This document shows positions 1 through 11,022 of a stretch of DNA of 64,000 nucleotides, piece after piece (the stretch's first letter is position 1; each line of letters begins with the position of its first letter). A program made the position numbers and the translations under genes. Under the pieces are notes generated by a model that was not told where the DNA came from, did not search any database, and saw only the letters and a list, made by a program, of their open reading frames with translations. The stretch comes from Diphasiastrum complanatum (Eukaryota > Streptophyta > Lycopodiopsida > Lycopodiales > Lycopodiaceae): assembly GCA_029204225.1 (NCBI GenBank), contig CM055096.1, positions 29,380,995-29,444,994 of the forward strand, given 5' to 3'.

Positions 1-3000
1 TGTTTGAGCTAGAATTGGATGTAGAGGTTCATAGTTCGGCCTTGTCGACCTCCTAGCTCTTTGGCACACATCGCATTTCTTCAAGTATTCATCCGTATCT
101 TTATGAATCACTGGCCACCAGCATCCTGATTGCAAGATCTTGCGAACTGTAATGTCGGATGCAAAATGACTAACTCTGCAAAGTCCAGAATGAAGATCCT
201 TTAATAGTTAGCATGACCCATGAAAATGTAGACTCCGCGGATCGTTCCTGGTGGTGGCAGATCGACAATGATCTTTATCTTCGACAGGTATGTGGCAATT
301 TTGTGTCTGGATACTACATGGCCAAGGATTAGGCCATGTGTCTCCCAAAACTGACACTTTTCTGGGTTTAGGGATATTTGACACTCGCGACATTTCTTTA
401 GCACCTTTTTTAGATTAGATAAGTAATCTGAGTTAGGTACATGCACGCACAGATCATCCAAGAAAATCTCCAGAAATTTCTACAAGTACTCTTTGAATGT
501 CGCCTGCATGACTCATTGGAAGGTACTTGGGGCATTGCAGAGTCCAAATGGCATCACCTTGTAGGCATAAGTTTCTCATTCCGTGGCGAATAATGTCTTG
601 TGCTGATCTTACGATGCTATTTTTACCTAATTGTAGCCGCTGAAGCCATCTAAAAAATTATAGGCTTTTGCTCCTGCTACTCTGTCTAGAACACTTTTCG
701 TAAATGGTAAAGGAAAATGATCCTTCTTGGTGACTGCATTCAGCACTTTCAAGCTCACACAGATTCGCATTTTGCCGTTCTTCTTGGGTACTATGACTAT
801 TGGTGACGTCCATTCAATGTGCTCGATTTCATAAATGAAATCAGCATCTAACAACTTCTGCAACTCTTGCTTGATCAGCTTTGTATAATTCAATTTGCAG
901 CGATAGTAACGACTCACCTTGGGGATTGCTCCATCCACCAAGGGTATTGTATGCTGACTATGGTTGGTGGGATACCCTTCAGATCACTATAATTCCAAGC
1001 AAAACAATCTTTGTATTCCACCAATAATGCACGTAGTCTTTTGAATTGAGTGGGCGTTAACTATTCTCCCATGCACGATCCTTTCTTCTTCACTTGGCTG
1101 AGCAAGATTCATCGGTTGTATTCGCGCAGGTCCTTTAAAGACTTGTTCCGTTGGTTCTTGGTTTTGATCAGGTTCTCGTTGAGCTTGCGACATCATGATT
1201 ACTATGTCGTCTAAGGTGTAGTTCTTGAAGGTTTCAAGCATCTCGTGGACTGGCGGTCGGCGCGATTCTTCCTTCAGCATATTGATCTTAGCTCGACTCG
1301 TAATCTTTGGGTTATCAATCATCTGTGAAGAAGATGACACTGCGTCTGGGTCCATTCGGACTCACTTCAAGGAATCCAACACTTTCTTTTTTCTTTTTCT
1401 GCTCACATAGTTGGGTTCATCCTTGTTGTCTTTCTTCGAAACCGGTGCGACATTCGCTTCATGATTGCGAATATCCACATCCACCGTGGCTATGGCCTCC
1501 TCTGGTAGATCGCTTCATCGGATCACCTGGTTGTAACATTGTCTTAGCTGGTTCTTCTTATTGGCAGGTGTCTTGGGAGGATCTATCTTGGAAACTCATT
1601 GTGGGTTTTTGTGGTGGATGAGCTAGTACTTTCTTCACTTCATAACGATCTGGGTCCATATGTTGCAGAACCCGCTCATCAGTCAGCGCAGTCTCCTTGT
1701 TGTAGGTAAAAGCATGTTGCCAAGGGACTAAATCGTCATCCACAGGGTTCTCAATAGCTTTCGCTGACAGCCATGCTACATTGATCATGTTCACCCCGAA
1801 AGTGATTGGTGTGTCCAATGTATAACACTTGGGTGAAGATGTGCTGGGTTCTGGATCTGAATCATGTTGACAAGCACCCAGCCATATAGTCAAAGGTTGT
1901 CAATGCGTCTGTCCATCTCATGATATCTGTTTCAGAATCGTAATGATCTCCCCTAGCTTGCCTTGGGCGATCGATCGTATGATCAGTGGTGGGCGATCCG
2001 TCATCAGATTTTGGTGTAATAGATTTCACCGCCCATGTGGTTGGATCAACCTTTACATCCTGCTCCCTATTTTTGAAGGTGAGTTTCCTGGTTCCCCAGT
2101 TGTGAACCCTTGCGTAGTCCTCACCCACAGTCTTCCTAGTAAAACGTGGTAGGCAGAAGGAGAATTTGGTATGTCCATCACCACAAAAGTGATCACAAAC
2201 TGCATTCCAACTATTTTTACAAGGATGTTGTCAACTGTACCTTTTGGTTTTACACAGAATTGATCTGCTAGTTTGATGGCAAATCTCACTGGATTCAATC
2301 CTTGCAAACTCCATTTCTAATACAAAGTAGTGGAGATCAAATTTACACCCGATCCTCCATCTACCACTGCTGCCTCATCCTCGAATCTCTTGTGCTTGAT
2401 CGGAAGGGTGATATTGTGTTCTTCGCTTTTCCCGCTTCAGCTTTGGCCCATTCGGCCAGGAGGCTCTTGGCTTGTGGCGCAATCCACAATAATTCTCTGA
2501 GGGATAAACTAACACGACTTGCTAGCAAACTGGTGAGCACTTCAGTGTGCGGTTCCTCGGGCTCCACCATGTGGAAAGGTGGTTCATGATAATGCAACCG
2601 ATCGTTCTGATCAGTTCGCAATGGTGAGCCCGCTTGTGGTACTGGTTCTTCAGCAACAGGAGGTTCTGCAGGTACGTCTCTTGCTTGAGCTTTTTCCTCC
2701 TCTTGCACCTTCTGCACCCAGTGGCATATCTTCTGATATTGTCTGCCTTCCTCTCTTACATTTGGATATGGTCATGTAGTTGAAGGTTGATCGTCGGATA
2801 CTGATGGGGGTGGTGAGGCTGCCACTTCTTTCCGCTTCTAATTTGTGGTCGCGTGACTGCTAGTAATGGGGCATGGAAAAGTTGCTTTTCTAGTGGCATC
2901 CCTCCTGGAACTGTTGTAGGTTGTACTGTGCAGTGGTGCACTGTCTTAATGGACAATTCTTGTAGCAGTGTCCATAACCGCATTTTCGGCAAAAAGATGT

Positions 3001-4480
3001 GTATTGTCCCTTGTAAGGACACTCTGCGATTCTATGACCTTTGCCGCATTCGTAGCAGTCGTAGTTTCTGCCACCTTGATGTTGAGGTTGAACCGCATAG
3101 GTCACGTAATATTCGTTAATGGTTGGATCTACAAACATCTCGTCCGGCCCATACGATTGTTGCTGCTCAGGTTGAGGTGGTGCTGGTACTTCTTGTTCCG
3201 CTGTTGCCAAATTCACATGAGCCACTTGGTTGTTAGCTGGCCCTAGCGGTGCAGGTAAGACCATGCGTTGCTGATTGTTTGGCGCGCCATACCTCGGTGC
3301 TGCATTGGGTGCCCCTTGATGATATGGATAAGAGGTTTGATAAGGACTCCTCTTCTGCTCTATGATCCGGGGGTTAAATGGACAAAATGGCGTCTCGTGC
3401 GAGGAAGCGTTGCATAGATGGCAGAATCTTTGTGTTAGTCTTAGGTTTTGCCTTAAAATTGGACACTCATTAGCTGTATGGTTCTGAGTGAAAACTGAGC
3501 ACCATACATTTTCTCGGCGGGGATATTGCAGCTAGTTCTACTCTGGTGGATTTGGATTTGGTGCTACAGCTCCTTGCAAGGCCTTCAGTTTATGATCAAA
3601 CTGAGCCGTTAGTTTTTCCATCTGCTGCTTGTGTAGCTTTGTTATTTGTTCCATCAGCAGCTCAGTGGACAGGTTGGTTGCGTTGGATGATGATGATGCT
3701 ACCGAAGGAGTTGGAGTGTGGGTGGTTGGATATTCATTGTCGGAACCCTCATCCTCTTCCTTGATGGCATCTTCCATTGCTTCTTGCAAAGTAGCGTACT
3801 GCTCCCGTCTTTTAAGTTCTCTTCTGATACTACGTGACAACCCCGCGAGGGACCACATAATAATTGTATGATCGAGAGTTAGGATTGCATTGCACTCGAA
3901 TCTTAGAAGTTTGACCCATTCGATATAGTCTCTAACCCTTTCTCTTTTTCCCATCTTTACTTTGCTCAGCAGGAGAAAAGGATCTTCCAGGAACTTTATG
4001 GGTTTAAAGTGCGTGATGAGAGCCATTTTAACCGCTTCCCAAGTGATTTTCTCTTCTTCCGATAGGTTGAAGTACCAATCTTGTGCAACTGCCACTAGAG
4101 ACAATTTTTATGTTGGTGTACAATTGTCATAGATCTCGCAAGCTTGATCGTAGATTTGGAGGAATCTGATAGGATCTAATGACCCATTCTATTTAGGTAT
4201 TTCCATTCGTGGTGCCCTCCGAACTGCTTGCAATGGTGCGATAGGTACAGATTGACCCATTGGTGCTGGTGTTGGTTCTGCTTCGATATGCGCAGCTGCT
4301 ATTTTGGGAAGATTTTGTGCTTGGTTCAATGTTCTTCTTGCTATTGATCGTCCAGAGCTACATGAACTGGCGTTATAATACTCTCAGAAAAGGATATTGT
4401 ATCCATCCATTTAGAGGCATGGTCTTGCTTTGGTGTTTCTGGAATGAGGTTTGCTGCACGATGAGTGAACATATTACATG
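1..4480 (-). mobile_element. Ty3/gypsy fossil, Athila/Tat-like, internal region running off the left edge
   Basis: Read on the minus strand, the parts run right to left. A gag capsid region lies at about 3540-4480, with a helical stretch containing AQDWYFNL and a typical retrotransposon gag body. Two CCHC zinc knuckles of spacing CX2CX3HX4C follow at about 2940-3080. A protease/linker region lies at about 1560-2720. Reverse transcriptase lies at about 200-1000, with HFPLPF and the conserved segment before the active site. The end of pol is outside the window. It is broken, with roughly eight or more interruptions, so it is a fossil. The Athila/Tat assignment rests on the RT motifs and the Asp-type primer site near 6040; I am fairly sure of gypsy and less sure of the lineage. 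Confidence 0.85.
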
Positions 4481-4759
4481 TGAAAACACATGTCATGATT
4501 GATATGAAACAAGAACTTATTTCTGAATCATGCGGAAAACTTTCAATCTGAAGAGGCTGTAAAGCTCACCATCAATCGGAATGCCGTCTGTGGTCCTGTA
4601 AAACTGGCACTCTTGTTTAATATCTTCAGCTATCATGAACTCTATGTTCAAATCATTGATGAGTTCTTCTTCAGTGCCACAAAAGGCAACAGTTGAATGC
4701 AAAATGCAAGGCATTGTCCTATGCTCTCTGCTTTCAATCTCAGCTTCAGATTCATTCGG

Positions 4760-6030
4760 TAATGGGGTCCAAGATTATTGGATCTTTCTGGTATAGTGGA
4801 ATGTAATCTGGATCTTAGGGGATCAAATTAGTTTGATAGGCCGATAGTGTGATTTTACGTCTCTTACGGTGGTTTTTCCTTGATATCTTCTTGATCCTTG
4901 CTCCAATTGGCCTGAGATTTTGACAGTGGCTGGATCTGATGCAGATCTTCCTATTGATCTAGTCTGCGAGGGTTGGTTGTGTAAGGGTTCTTTAGCTTAT
5001 TTGCAGTAAAAAAAACCTTGATTTTTTTTCAGATTACTGGGAAGTAACTCTCGCAAGTATTACAGGAGCTGCATCTGATATAGATCTAATTCTGAAAATT
5101 TCTACGAAGGTTAACTCTAGCAGGAAGTAAAAATTTCACTATTTGCGAGGGTTCAGAACCACTAATTTAGTCTGATCTTCACCAATAATCAGTACTAACT
5201 CTCATAGACTTCATCACTGATATAAAATGACATTCTGGATCAAATAGAGTGGTCTGCGAGAGTTACTTTTGTGAGGATTTTCTAGATCTTTAATATTTAT
5301 TGACTTTTCAATGCTGAAATCCAATTTTCTGCTCACTGGAATGAAACTAACTCTTGCAGGCCCTTCTGTGTCCTAGTTTCATCTAGATGGAAACTCAAAA
5401 TTCTCTGCGAGGGTTCTTGACCACTGGAACTGAAAATTTTTGTGTCTGCGAGGGTTCTGTTGGATTTTCCCGTCTTTTTCTTACTAGGAACCTTCGCACT
5501 GGCACTTAGACTGGGAACTAACTCTTGCAAGCTTCTATGTGCCATGGTCTCACTGAGATGGAACTTCAGAGAGCTCTGGGAGAGTTCTTATGGAAATCTG
5601 AATTTTTTTGGTTTTTTACAAGGGAATTTTTTTTGGTTTTTTCTCTGGTTTTTCCAATCTGCTTGGAACTAACTCTCGCAGCCTTCTATGCAGGTCTGGG
5701 ATAGTACTCTGGAGCTGCTGTCAGTCATGTGTGGGTTGGTTCCCACTGGTTTTGGAGAAAACAAAATATGATGGAAATTCTGGCTCTTTTTCCCTCCAAA
5801 TGCAGATTGGTGTGGTTTTTGGGTTTTTTGAAGGTTTGGTTTGGAAGTCAAGCCCTTAGAGGTTGTTTAGGGCCTCCTCTACCCTCTCACACCTCCTCCG
5901 CTAGCTGTGAATAGTTCAAACACAAGAAAATACTGAAAACTAACTATCTCTACCCAAAAATCCACCTAAAACACTCTAAAAAAGCAAAAACAACTAAAAA
6001 AGCAACTAAACTAGTTAGTGAAAACCTATT
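4760..6030 (-). repeat. Untranslated leader of the first gypsy fossil with an alternating GCGAGGGTT motif array
   Basis: Between the primer site and gag there is about 1.3 kb without a recognisable gene. It carries about a dozen copies of a core reading TCTGCGAGGGTTCT or its reverse complement AACTAACTCTCGCAG. Copies lie near 4967, 5047, 5146, 5197, 5258, 5347, 5402, 5444, 5516, 5575 and 5666, and the orientation mostly alternates. Neighbouring copies can pair as stems in the element RNA. A similar array sits in the leader of the second gypsy fossil. The region also has T-rich stretches near 5620-5650. Confidence 0.7.
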
Positions 6031-6046
6031 TCCGGCAACGGTGCCA
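6031..6046 (-). other. Primer binding site of the first gypsy fossil (tRNA-Asp type)
   Basis: On the minus strand this reads TGGCACCGTTGCCGGA, close to the TGGCGCCGTTGCCGGGGA site that Athila/Tat elements use with tRNA-Asp. It lies one base inside the LTR end. Confidence 0.7.
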
Positions 6047-6047
6047 C

Positions 6048-6545
6048 TGTAGGGATGTAGATCTAGTCGATGAGTAGCCCTTCCGCCTGTTAAAGAGGGT
6101 TAGATCATTGGATAGATGCCTAACTATGCTAAGATGCTACGTTTAGTTGCTTTCTACCCTTTACACTAACACTACCACCTTTAACACTGCACTCCCATAC
6201 ACTAACCCAACATTCATCATGATTTGTAGTGAAAAGAGAGGGAGAGAGAGAGTTACAAGGAGAGAAGTAGAGAAAGGGAGAGTGAGAGTGGAGGTTAGCT
6301 CACTTGCTATTTTAATTGCTAAAGGAGAAACTTTAACTATAGGAAACAAGAAGAGCATGAACTTGAAAGCAAGAGCAAACAACAACAAAAGCAATAGCAA
6401 GCATTGAATAGCAAATGATGATGCTTCTCTTCCTAAAATGGTAGAGTTTCCTCCTTCTCATTAAGCATGGAAATATGGTACAAGAGGTGCCTTTTTATCA
6501 TTGATGAAACTTTGAATGGGCAACACTTATCTCATTATTCTTGAA
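6048..6545 (-). mobile_element. 5' LTR of the first gypsy fossil, right end uncertain
   Basis: The LTR edge is set by the adjoining primer site: the plus strand starts TGTAGGGATG, which is an LTR ending in CA on the minus strand. The far edge is not visible because the partner LTR is outside the window; 6545 is only the point where the next gene's coding sequence begins. A GAGAGA-rich stretch lies at about 6230-6300. Confidence 0.4.
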
Positions 6546-6550
6546 GGACT

Positions 6551-7440
6551 TCAGATAGTGCCCCAATGCATGATCTCTTGAAAATTCTCCAGCAGAAGAT
6601 CTCTGCCCTCCTCGATGAATTGCGAAATCATTAAGGAAATTTTTTTTCCTGAAATGATAAAAAACAAAGTAAGCTCCAGTATATAATCTGACATAACAAA
6701 TCTACTAGTACTTGATAAGAGACAAAAACTTACGCATTCAGCTTCGTCTTCCCTGATTACTGTGTCCCCATCAATATTATGTCCACCTTTCGATGTCAAT
6801 ATTGTTGGTGAATAGATAGTTGGCTGTGGAAAACCAAGTTGACTTTGGATTCTAGAAACTCCTCCTCAGAAGGTAGATCATCTTCTTTGTTGAGCATTTC
6901 CTCCACAACCATTTTTAAGCAATCTTTCCCTGAATAAAACTTATCATTATGTACATCGTCAACACCAGGGAGAAGATCATCAGCATCAAAATCAATTATA
7001 TCCAAAAATTCATGAAGCTCTTTGTTCAAAATGCAAAGAGTCTCAACTTCAGTGAAGTAAAAAAGATCCGATATTGTCAAAAAGGATTTATTATCTATAT
7101 TATAAGTAGGCAAAGTGATCAAAGATTATCAGAAGGAGAAAGGGTAGTGGGTGTTCTAGGGCCTATAAAAGTAGCCCTATTTCGAGCAAGATCAAAATCA
7201 AAACAATCATCTAAATTAACATTCGTATCAATAAAAAAAGTATCTATATCTACAATCTTTGACTTTTCAAACTTTGTACCACTAGAAGAAGCTGCTTCCG
7301 AAGTGGAGGGCACAACCTCCGAATTGTCAGAAATATTTAACAAAAGGAAAAAAACAAAATGTTGTAAAGTTACCTTTACAAGCTTTACTTCCGGCGCCAG
7401 CATTGTCCCCAGCGCCCGCAACACCCCTGCTGCTCCCGGT
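6551..7440 (-). pseudogene. 3' exons of an unknown acidic protein, divergent partner of the H3-like gene
   Basis: I do not recognise this protein. Minus-strand coding-like stretches lie at 7119-7400 (Asp-rich, with FFIDTNVNLDDCFDFDLA), at 6800-7120 (ELHEFLDIIDFDADDLLPG) and at about 6740-6800. A canonical intron (GTAAGT...TTTCAG, about 82 bp) lies near 6650-6732. The reading frame is not continuous across these stretches. Together with 8575-8900, which has the same strand and spacing, they look like one gene split by the LTR at 7483-8549. The protein is acidic and lacks a recognised domain. It may be a dead gene or a mis-modelled spliced one. Confidence 0.45.
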
Positions 7441-7482
7441 GCCACTCCCGGCACCACTGTGACCAGAATCCAGCCGGCGCCA

Positions 7483-8549
7483 AGTTCCTATGGCTGAAAA
7501 TCTTTGATCGGTCCTAGCGAAGTCCAAAGAGCTCAGATCGATGTGCAATCACCTCACACGATCTAGGCATGATTAAAGGAAGCCCGGAGATCAGTAAATT
7601 CTAGAGAGAGAAAATAACTTTTCTAGAGAGAAAATTCTAGAGAGAGAAAACGTGCTTTACCAGCCTGGGTAGAGTACTTGGTATGAGGGGAGGTGGTGAA
7701 TCCCACCAATACTATAGGGGAGTGCGGGTTGCGACTCAGGGCGAGCTCCAACCAAGTCTCAACCTCCCTTGTTGGAATGTTGTCCTGGCACTCGCCTTGG
7801 CATGCCAGCGCCCCGGAGACTAGGGTCGGTCACACACTTGAAATGTAACCTTCTCAGATTTATCAACAAAGTGGGATTTTCCTCAAACTGGCTCTGATTA
7901 CCTTCTAGGTTTCAGTGTTCGGTAAAAGCGCCAATTGTAAGGCCGCTTCAAACTTTTTAATTTGGCACATAGCTGAGGGTCGTATCTCGGGACGCCAGCG
8001 GTATGTCGTAGGGACCATTCGGACCGTGGCGCCAACGGTATGCTGTCGGGAACATTTGGTCCAGGAACTGGTTGTCTCCATATCTGTCGCGGCTTGTGGT
8101 TCTGAGTGTTCCTTGCATGAACATGAATGGGTTAAGCTCTTGGGGAACGGGCTCTAACCTGTCGGCTGAGTTGGATGGCTTGCTTGGGTGGAAGTTACCT
8201 GTTTATGGCTGTCCAGTGCTCGTGACGAAGCTTTCAGTTGGTTAAGTCTGATGTAAGTCAGACCGCTTGTTTGGAATATATGTTACTCGTTTGTAACGAA
8301 GCTTCGAGTTGGTTAAGTTTGATGTATGTCGGGCGGCTGGCGAGGAGGGAAGTCACCCACATCGGGACCCCCGATCTAACATGGTGCTAGGTTGGATCTC
8401 AATGTTGGTTTCGGAACTTCAAGTTGGTTAGGTCTGATCTTTGTTGGCGAGTTGGCTGCTTGTATGTCAAGTGGGTTTGGATGGCAAGAGTTGAAGGCTG
8501 GGAAGCTAAGTCGTGGTTCCCGGCTCCCTTTGGGATGCCTGCGCTACAC
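7483..8549 (-). mobile_element. LTR (family X) inserted in the unknown gene
   Basis: About 1.07 kb ending beside a sequence reading TTGGCGCCGGCTGGATTC on the minus strand, which is placed like a primer site. The inner half matches 31.24-31.88 kb in inverse orientation, including the run of CTCTCTAGAA-type repeats and the TCTGAGAAGGTTACATTTCA block. About 60-100 bases of Gly/Ala-rich leader continue to about 7400. No partner LTR or pol is present, so it looks like a solo LTR or a small remnant. It lies between the two halves of a minus-strand gene. Confidence 0.6.
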
Positions 8550-8574
8550 AAAAACAGACTGAAAATCAACAAAT

Positions 8575-8907
8575 CTACATTTTTTTATTATGAATTGGGC
8601 ACTCATCTACAGACTTGAAATCATTATGTAACTTGGTAAACATTTTGTCAAGCTTAGCTTTATAGATATGCTTGTCGAGTGCCACCAGGTCCTGATAATG
8701 AATCATGTCCTTATTCTGAGACCTGAATAGCGGAGTACTGAGCAGGGACTTAAATCTGAGATATATCTCAAAAAATGCCTCCACACCAGGGCCCTCAGTT
8801 ATAGAAGGTAGAATAAAAAGAAAAGAAGAAAAAAGAGATTTGAAATAGTCATTAAAAAAAGAAAGCAAACTAGATTCAAAATTAGACATTTTAAACAAAA
8901 ATAACAG
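8575..8907 (-). CDS. First coding exon of an unknown gene, divergent from the H3-like gene
   Basis: The minus-strand reading frame begins at the ATG near 8890 (MSNFESSLLSFFNDYF) and runs about 105 residues to PIHNKK, where a possible GT donor is followed by the family X LTR. The stretch is rich in Phe, Ser and Leu at first and then becomes charged (LDKHIYKAKLDKMFTKLHND). No known domain is apparent. Its 5' leader carries a motif array (8921-9100), and a TATA-like box lies at 9199-9210 on its strand. It shares a promoter region with the H3-like gene. Function unknown. Confidence 0.5.
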   Translation of the reverse strand: MLFLFKMSNFESSLLSFFNDYFKSLFSSFLFILPSITEGPGVEAFFEIYLRFKSLLSTPLFRSQNKDMIHYQDLVALDKHIYKAKLDKMFTKLHNDFKSVDECPIHNKKM

Positions 8908-8920
8908 AACTAAAGTTCCA

Positions 8921-9100
8921 AATATTGCTCTCAGGCGCAAACCGCAGGTAGGACAAGAACATCAAGGCAACGTGCACGAGAGAGAGATATTTGAAGTTGG
9001 AGTATCGGATCCGAGCGCAAGAACACGAAGCAGAAAAAAAAGGGATGCGAAGTACGCTTGAATGCGATATCGGACGATGCAGTATCGAATCCAGGCGCAT
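8921..9100. repeat. Motif array 1: five alternating 20-bp copies in the leader of the unknown gene
   Basis: Read on the plus strand, copies lie at 8921-8940 (forward), 8975-8993 (reverse, weakest), 9001-9020 (forward), 9054-9073 (reverse) and 9081-9099 (forward). The forward form is AGTATCGGATCCGAGCGCA or similar. Start-to-start spacings are about 54, 26, 53 and 27 bp, an 80-bp period. Array 2 has the same order and spacing. Confidence 0.75.
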
Positions 9101-9194
9101 AATAGTCAACGAAAGGTAATGAGAGCAAGCGGCGTGCTTAAAATAAATATTCGAGAAAGCAATCGTAAATTTGCATGAAAATTTGAGCTGAAAA

Positions 9195-9480
9195 AGACCT
9201 ATTTATAAAAGAAAAATTTGCATGTGTGGACGAGTGTCGAAAGAACACGTGTCGACATGTGATTGGTCAAAATAAATGCACCGTGCCTAGAATGATTGAT
9301 CTGACATCAGTCACGTGCGAGAATGACACGCGTCGATATCCGATTTGCGCACGTGTCTCAGCCCACGTGGCCTCATAATTGGGTCATCATTGTCAGTACG
9401 AACATTCCACGTGGCCTAATAATCAAACAACACGTGTCTTCGCCGTCTTTTCACACGTGCAAAAATTTCGTATATATAAG
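9195..9480. promoter_or_regulatory. Divergent G-box-rich promoter
   Basis: Seven CACGTG cores lie within 215 bp, at 9246, 9312, 9350, 9364, 9408, 9431 and 9454. Two share a longer context, CCACGTGGCCT followed by AATAAT or CATAAT. A TATA box TATATATAA lies at 9471-9480 for the plus strand, and TTTTATAAATAG on the minus strand at 9199-9210. In plants CACGTG is bound by bZIP and bHLH factors, including abscisic-acid and light regulators. The layout fits a shared promoter for two divergent genes. Confidence 0.65.
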
Positions 9481-9529
9481 TCCTCAAAATTTTCATTTTT
9501 TTTTGGCAAAAATTTTGCTTTTAGCCCCC

Positions 9530-9708
9530 GATATCGCTCTCAAGCGTGCTCTTTCACCATTCAAACTTCTGCCCTCTCACAGTGCGCTTGAGTCCGATAC
9601 TGCTGGTAGTGCAATATTGCTTTCGAGTGCGCATCTCTTTTCTTCAAATAATCTGTGTAGATCTTGCGTTCGAAACTGATATTCAGTTCTGTTATCGATC
9701 TCAATCGC
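9530..9708. repeat. Motif array 2: five alternating 20-bp copies in the leader of the H3-like gene
   Basis: Copies lie at 9530-9546 (forward), 9582-9601 (reverse), 9612-9632 (forward), 9665-9683 (reverse) and 9692-9708 (forward). An example is GATATCGCTCTCAAGCG with its inverse GCGCTTGAGTCCGATA. Spacings of about 52, 30, 53 and 27 bp reproduce array 1. Adjacent inverse copies could form hairpins in the transcript. Confidence 0.75.
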
Positions 9709-9790
9709 CCTTTTATCGCAAATTTTTTTGTTTTCATCCACTTTTGTTTTGTTCAAACTTCTTTTTGTTAATTTTCTTCTTCTGAGAATG

Positions 9791-10396
9791 ATGGCCAAGA
9801 CCAAATCCACCGCTCGTGCCATCACCACTATACAGCCATCCCATTCCCATGTTCCCCCTGGTACTGGTCGTAGGCATGGCAGGAAGCAGGTATGGCTGAG
9901 GGAGATAAAAAAACTCCAGAGATCAACTGAATTGTTGATCTCTAGAGCTCCTTTCGGCTGATCTGTTCAGAATGTCAATCTGTCACTTGAATTGAATGTT
10001 CGTTTTGCCGTGACAGCCATGCAAGTCTTACAGGGTGCTGCAGAAGATTTTCAGTCCCAGTTTTTTGAGGATACTTGTCTTTTGGCAGTGCATGGTAAGC
10101 GTGTCACCATCATGCGAAAGGATTCCGTCATTCTCAAAAGGCTTCGGGACAGATATTCTGGTCTGCATGTTGATAATGCCAGCACCTCCAGAGACCTGCC
10201 TCTGGATAGAACCGACGTGCCTACTACCTCTAGGAGGAAGAGAAAGCAGCCTGTCCCCAAGAAGGCTGGATCTCGAAGGCCAACTGCTTCCCTTCCTCCT
10301 AGACGTATCCTGGCCAAGAGATCCCGTGTCTTCCTGAACTCTGAGTTAGCTCAGATCGAGAATCTTCACCCCTTCCTCCTCCTGTTAATCATCTAG
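9791..10396 (+). pseudogene. Histone H3-like protein with a basic C-terminal extension
   Basis: The tail begins MAKTKSTARAI, close to the canonical ARTKQTARKS; Lys4 is kept, but Ala and Ile stand at the Lys9 and Ser10 positions. The tail is shorter than usual. Helix N and helix 1 read WLREIKKLQRSTELLISR against LREIRRYQKSTELLIRK. Helices 2-3 read AAEDFQSQFFEDTC and then LLAVHGKRVTIMRKD. AAEDF and MRKD resemble centromeric CenH3, but loop 1 has canonical H3 length. After helix 3 comes a basic extension of about 65 residues with RRKRKQPVPKK, resembling a nuclear localisation signal; H3 normally ends there. The frame is interrupted once inside the fold, so it is either decayed or read in an unusual way. 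A start at 9788 is equally possible. It is a diverged H3/CenH3 paralogue; nucleosomal function is inferred only. Confidence 0.7.
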
Positions 10397-11022
10397 CTCC
10401 TCAGCAGGTTTCATCACCAAAAGTGTTGATTACCCAAGAGGAGCTAGACAAAATAACAGAGAAATCTATAAATATTGTTTCCACTTCTGTTTCTGCTCCT
10501 GTACATAATCTTTTTGTGAGAATTCCATATGATCCAGCCCAGGGTTTTTTTTTATTCTGGCCATTATAATCAATATGAGGCCTACCTAGCTAACAAAATT
10601 AATCTTCTCGGCAACTTTTTTTATTTTTTTCTTCTAGATACACATAGAAGCTTTAGATTAGGTCCCAAATTTTGTGCCGAGCTAAAAGATAAGACCTCAA
10701 AAATTTCAGATGCAATAGTAAAGGCCGAAGTTTCTTTTTTGCAGAATAGTATTAGTTTCGATTCCCATGATACAGTTTTTGTAGTTAGTCCATTTTTCAT
10801 GGGAGCGGTAAAGGCGAAAGAAGCCAATTTTAAGAAGGCTGTCTATTTTATCGAGTGCAATCCTATGGCGAAACTCTATTTGATTTTATATGAAAATAAA
10901 TAAGGATTGCTCTTTTGTTTTGTTGCTTTAATTTGGATTGTTGCATGCTTCATTGCTTTAATAAGAACGAAATTTTTTTCATAAAAATGAATTTATTGAT
11001 ATTTGTATTTTGGTTCTTGCAG
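10397..11022 (+). CDS. Linker or N-terminal part of a possible C48 protease gene
   Basis: A Pro/Ser-rich coding-like stretch in another frame runs from about 10350 to 10560 (LITQEELDKITEKSIN). An open stretch at 10529-10903 contains FCAELKDKTSKISDAIVKAE and HDTVFVVSPFFMGAV. Its position before the Asp and Cys segments of a Ulp1-like fold suggests the N-terminal half of that domain, but the usual His-Trp pair is not recognisable. A typical acceptor (TTCTTGCAG) lies at 11014-11022. Whether this joins the H3-like part into one protein or is a separate gene cannot be settled from sequence alone. Confidence 0.4.

Noticed and set aside
5608-5914. Plus-strand open frames rich in Phe and Trp in the gypsy leader.
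   Set aside because: They follow T-rich low-complexity sequence and carry no domain.
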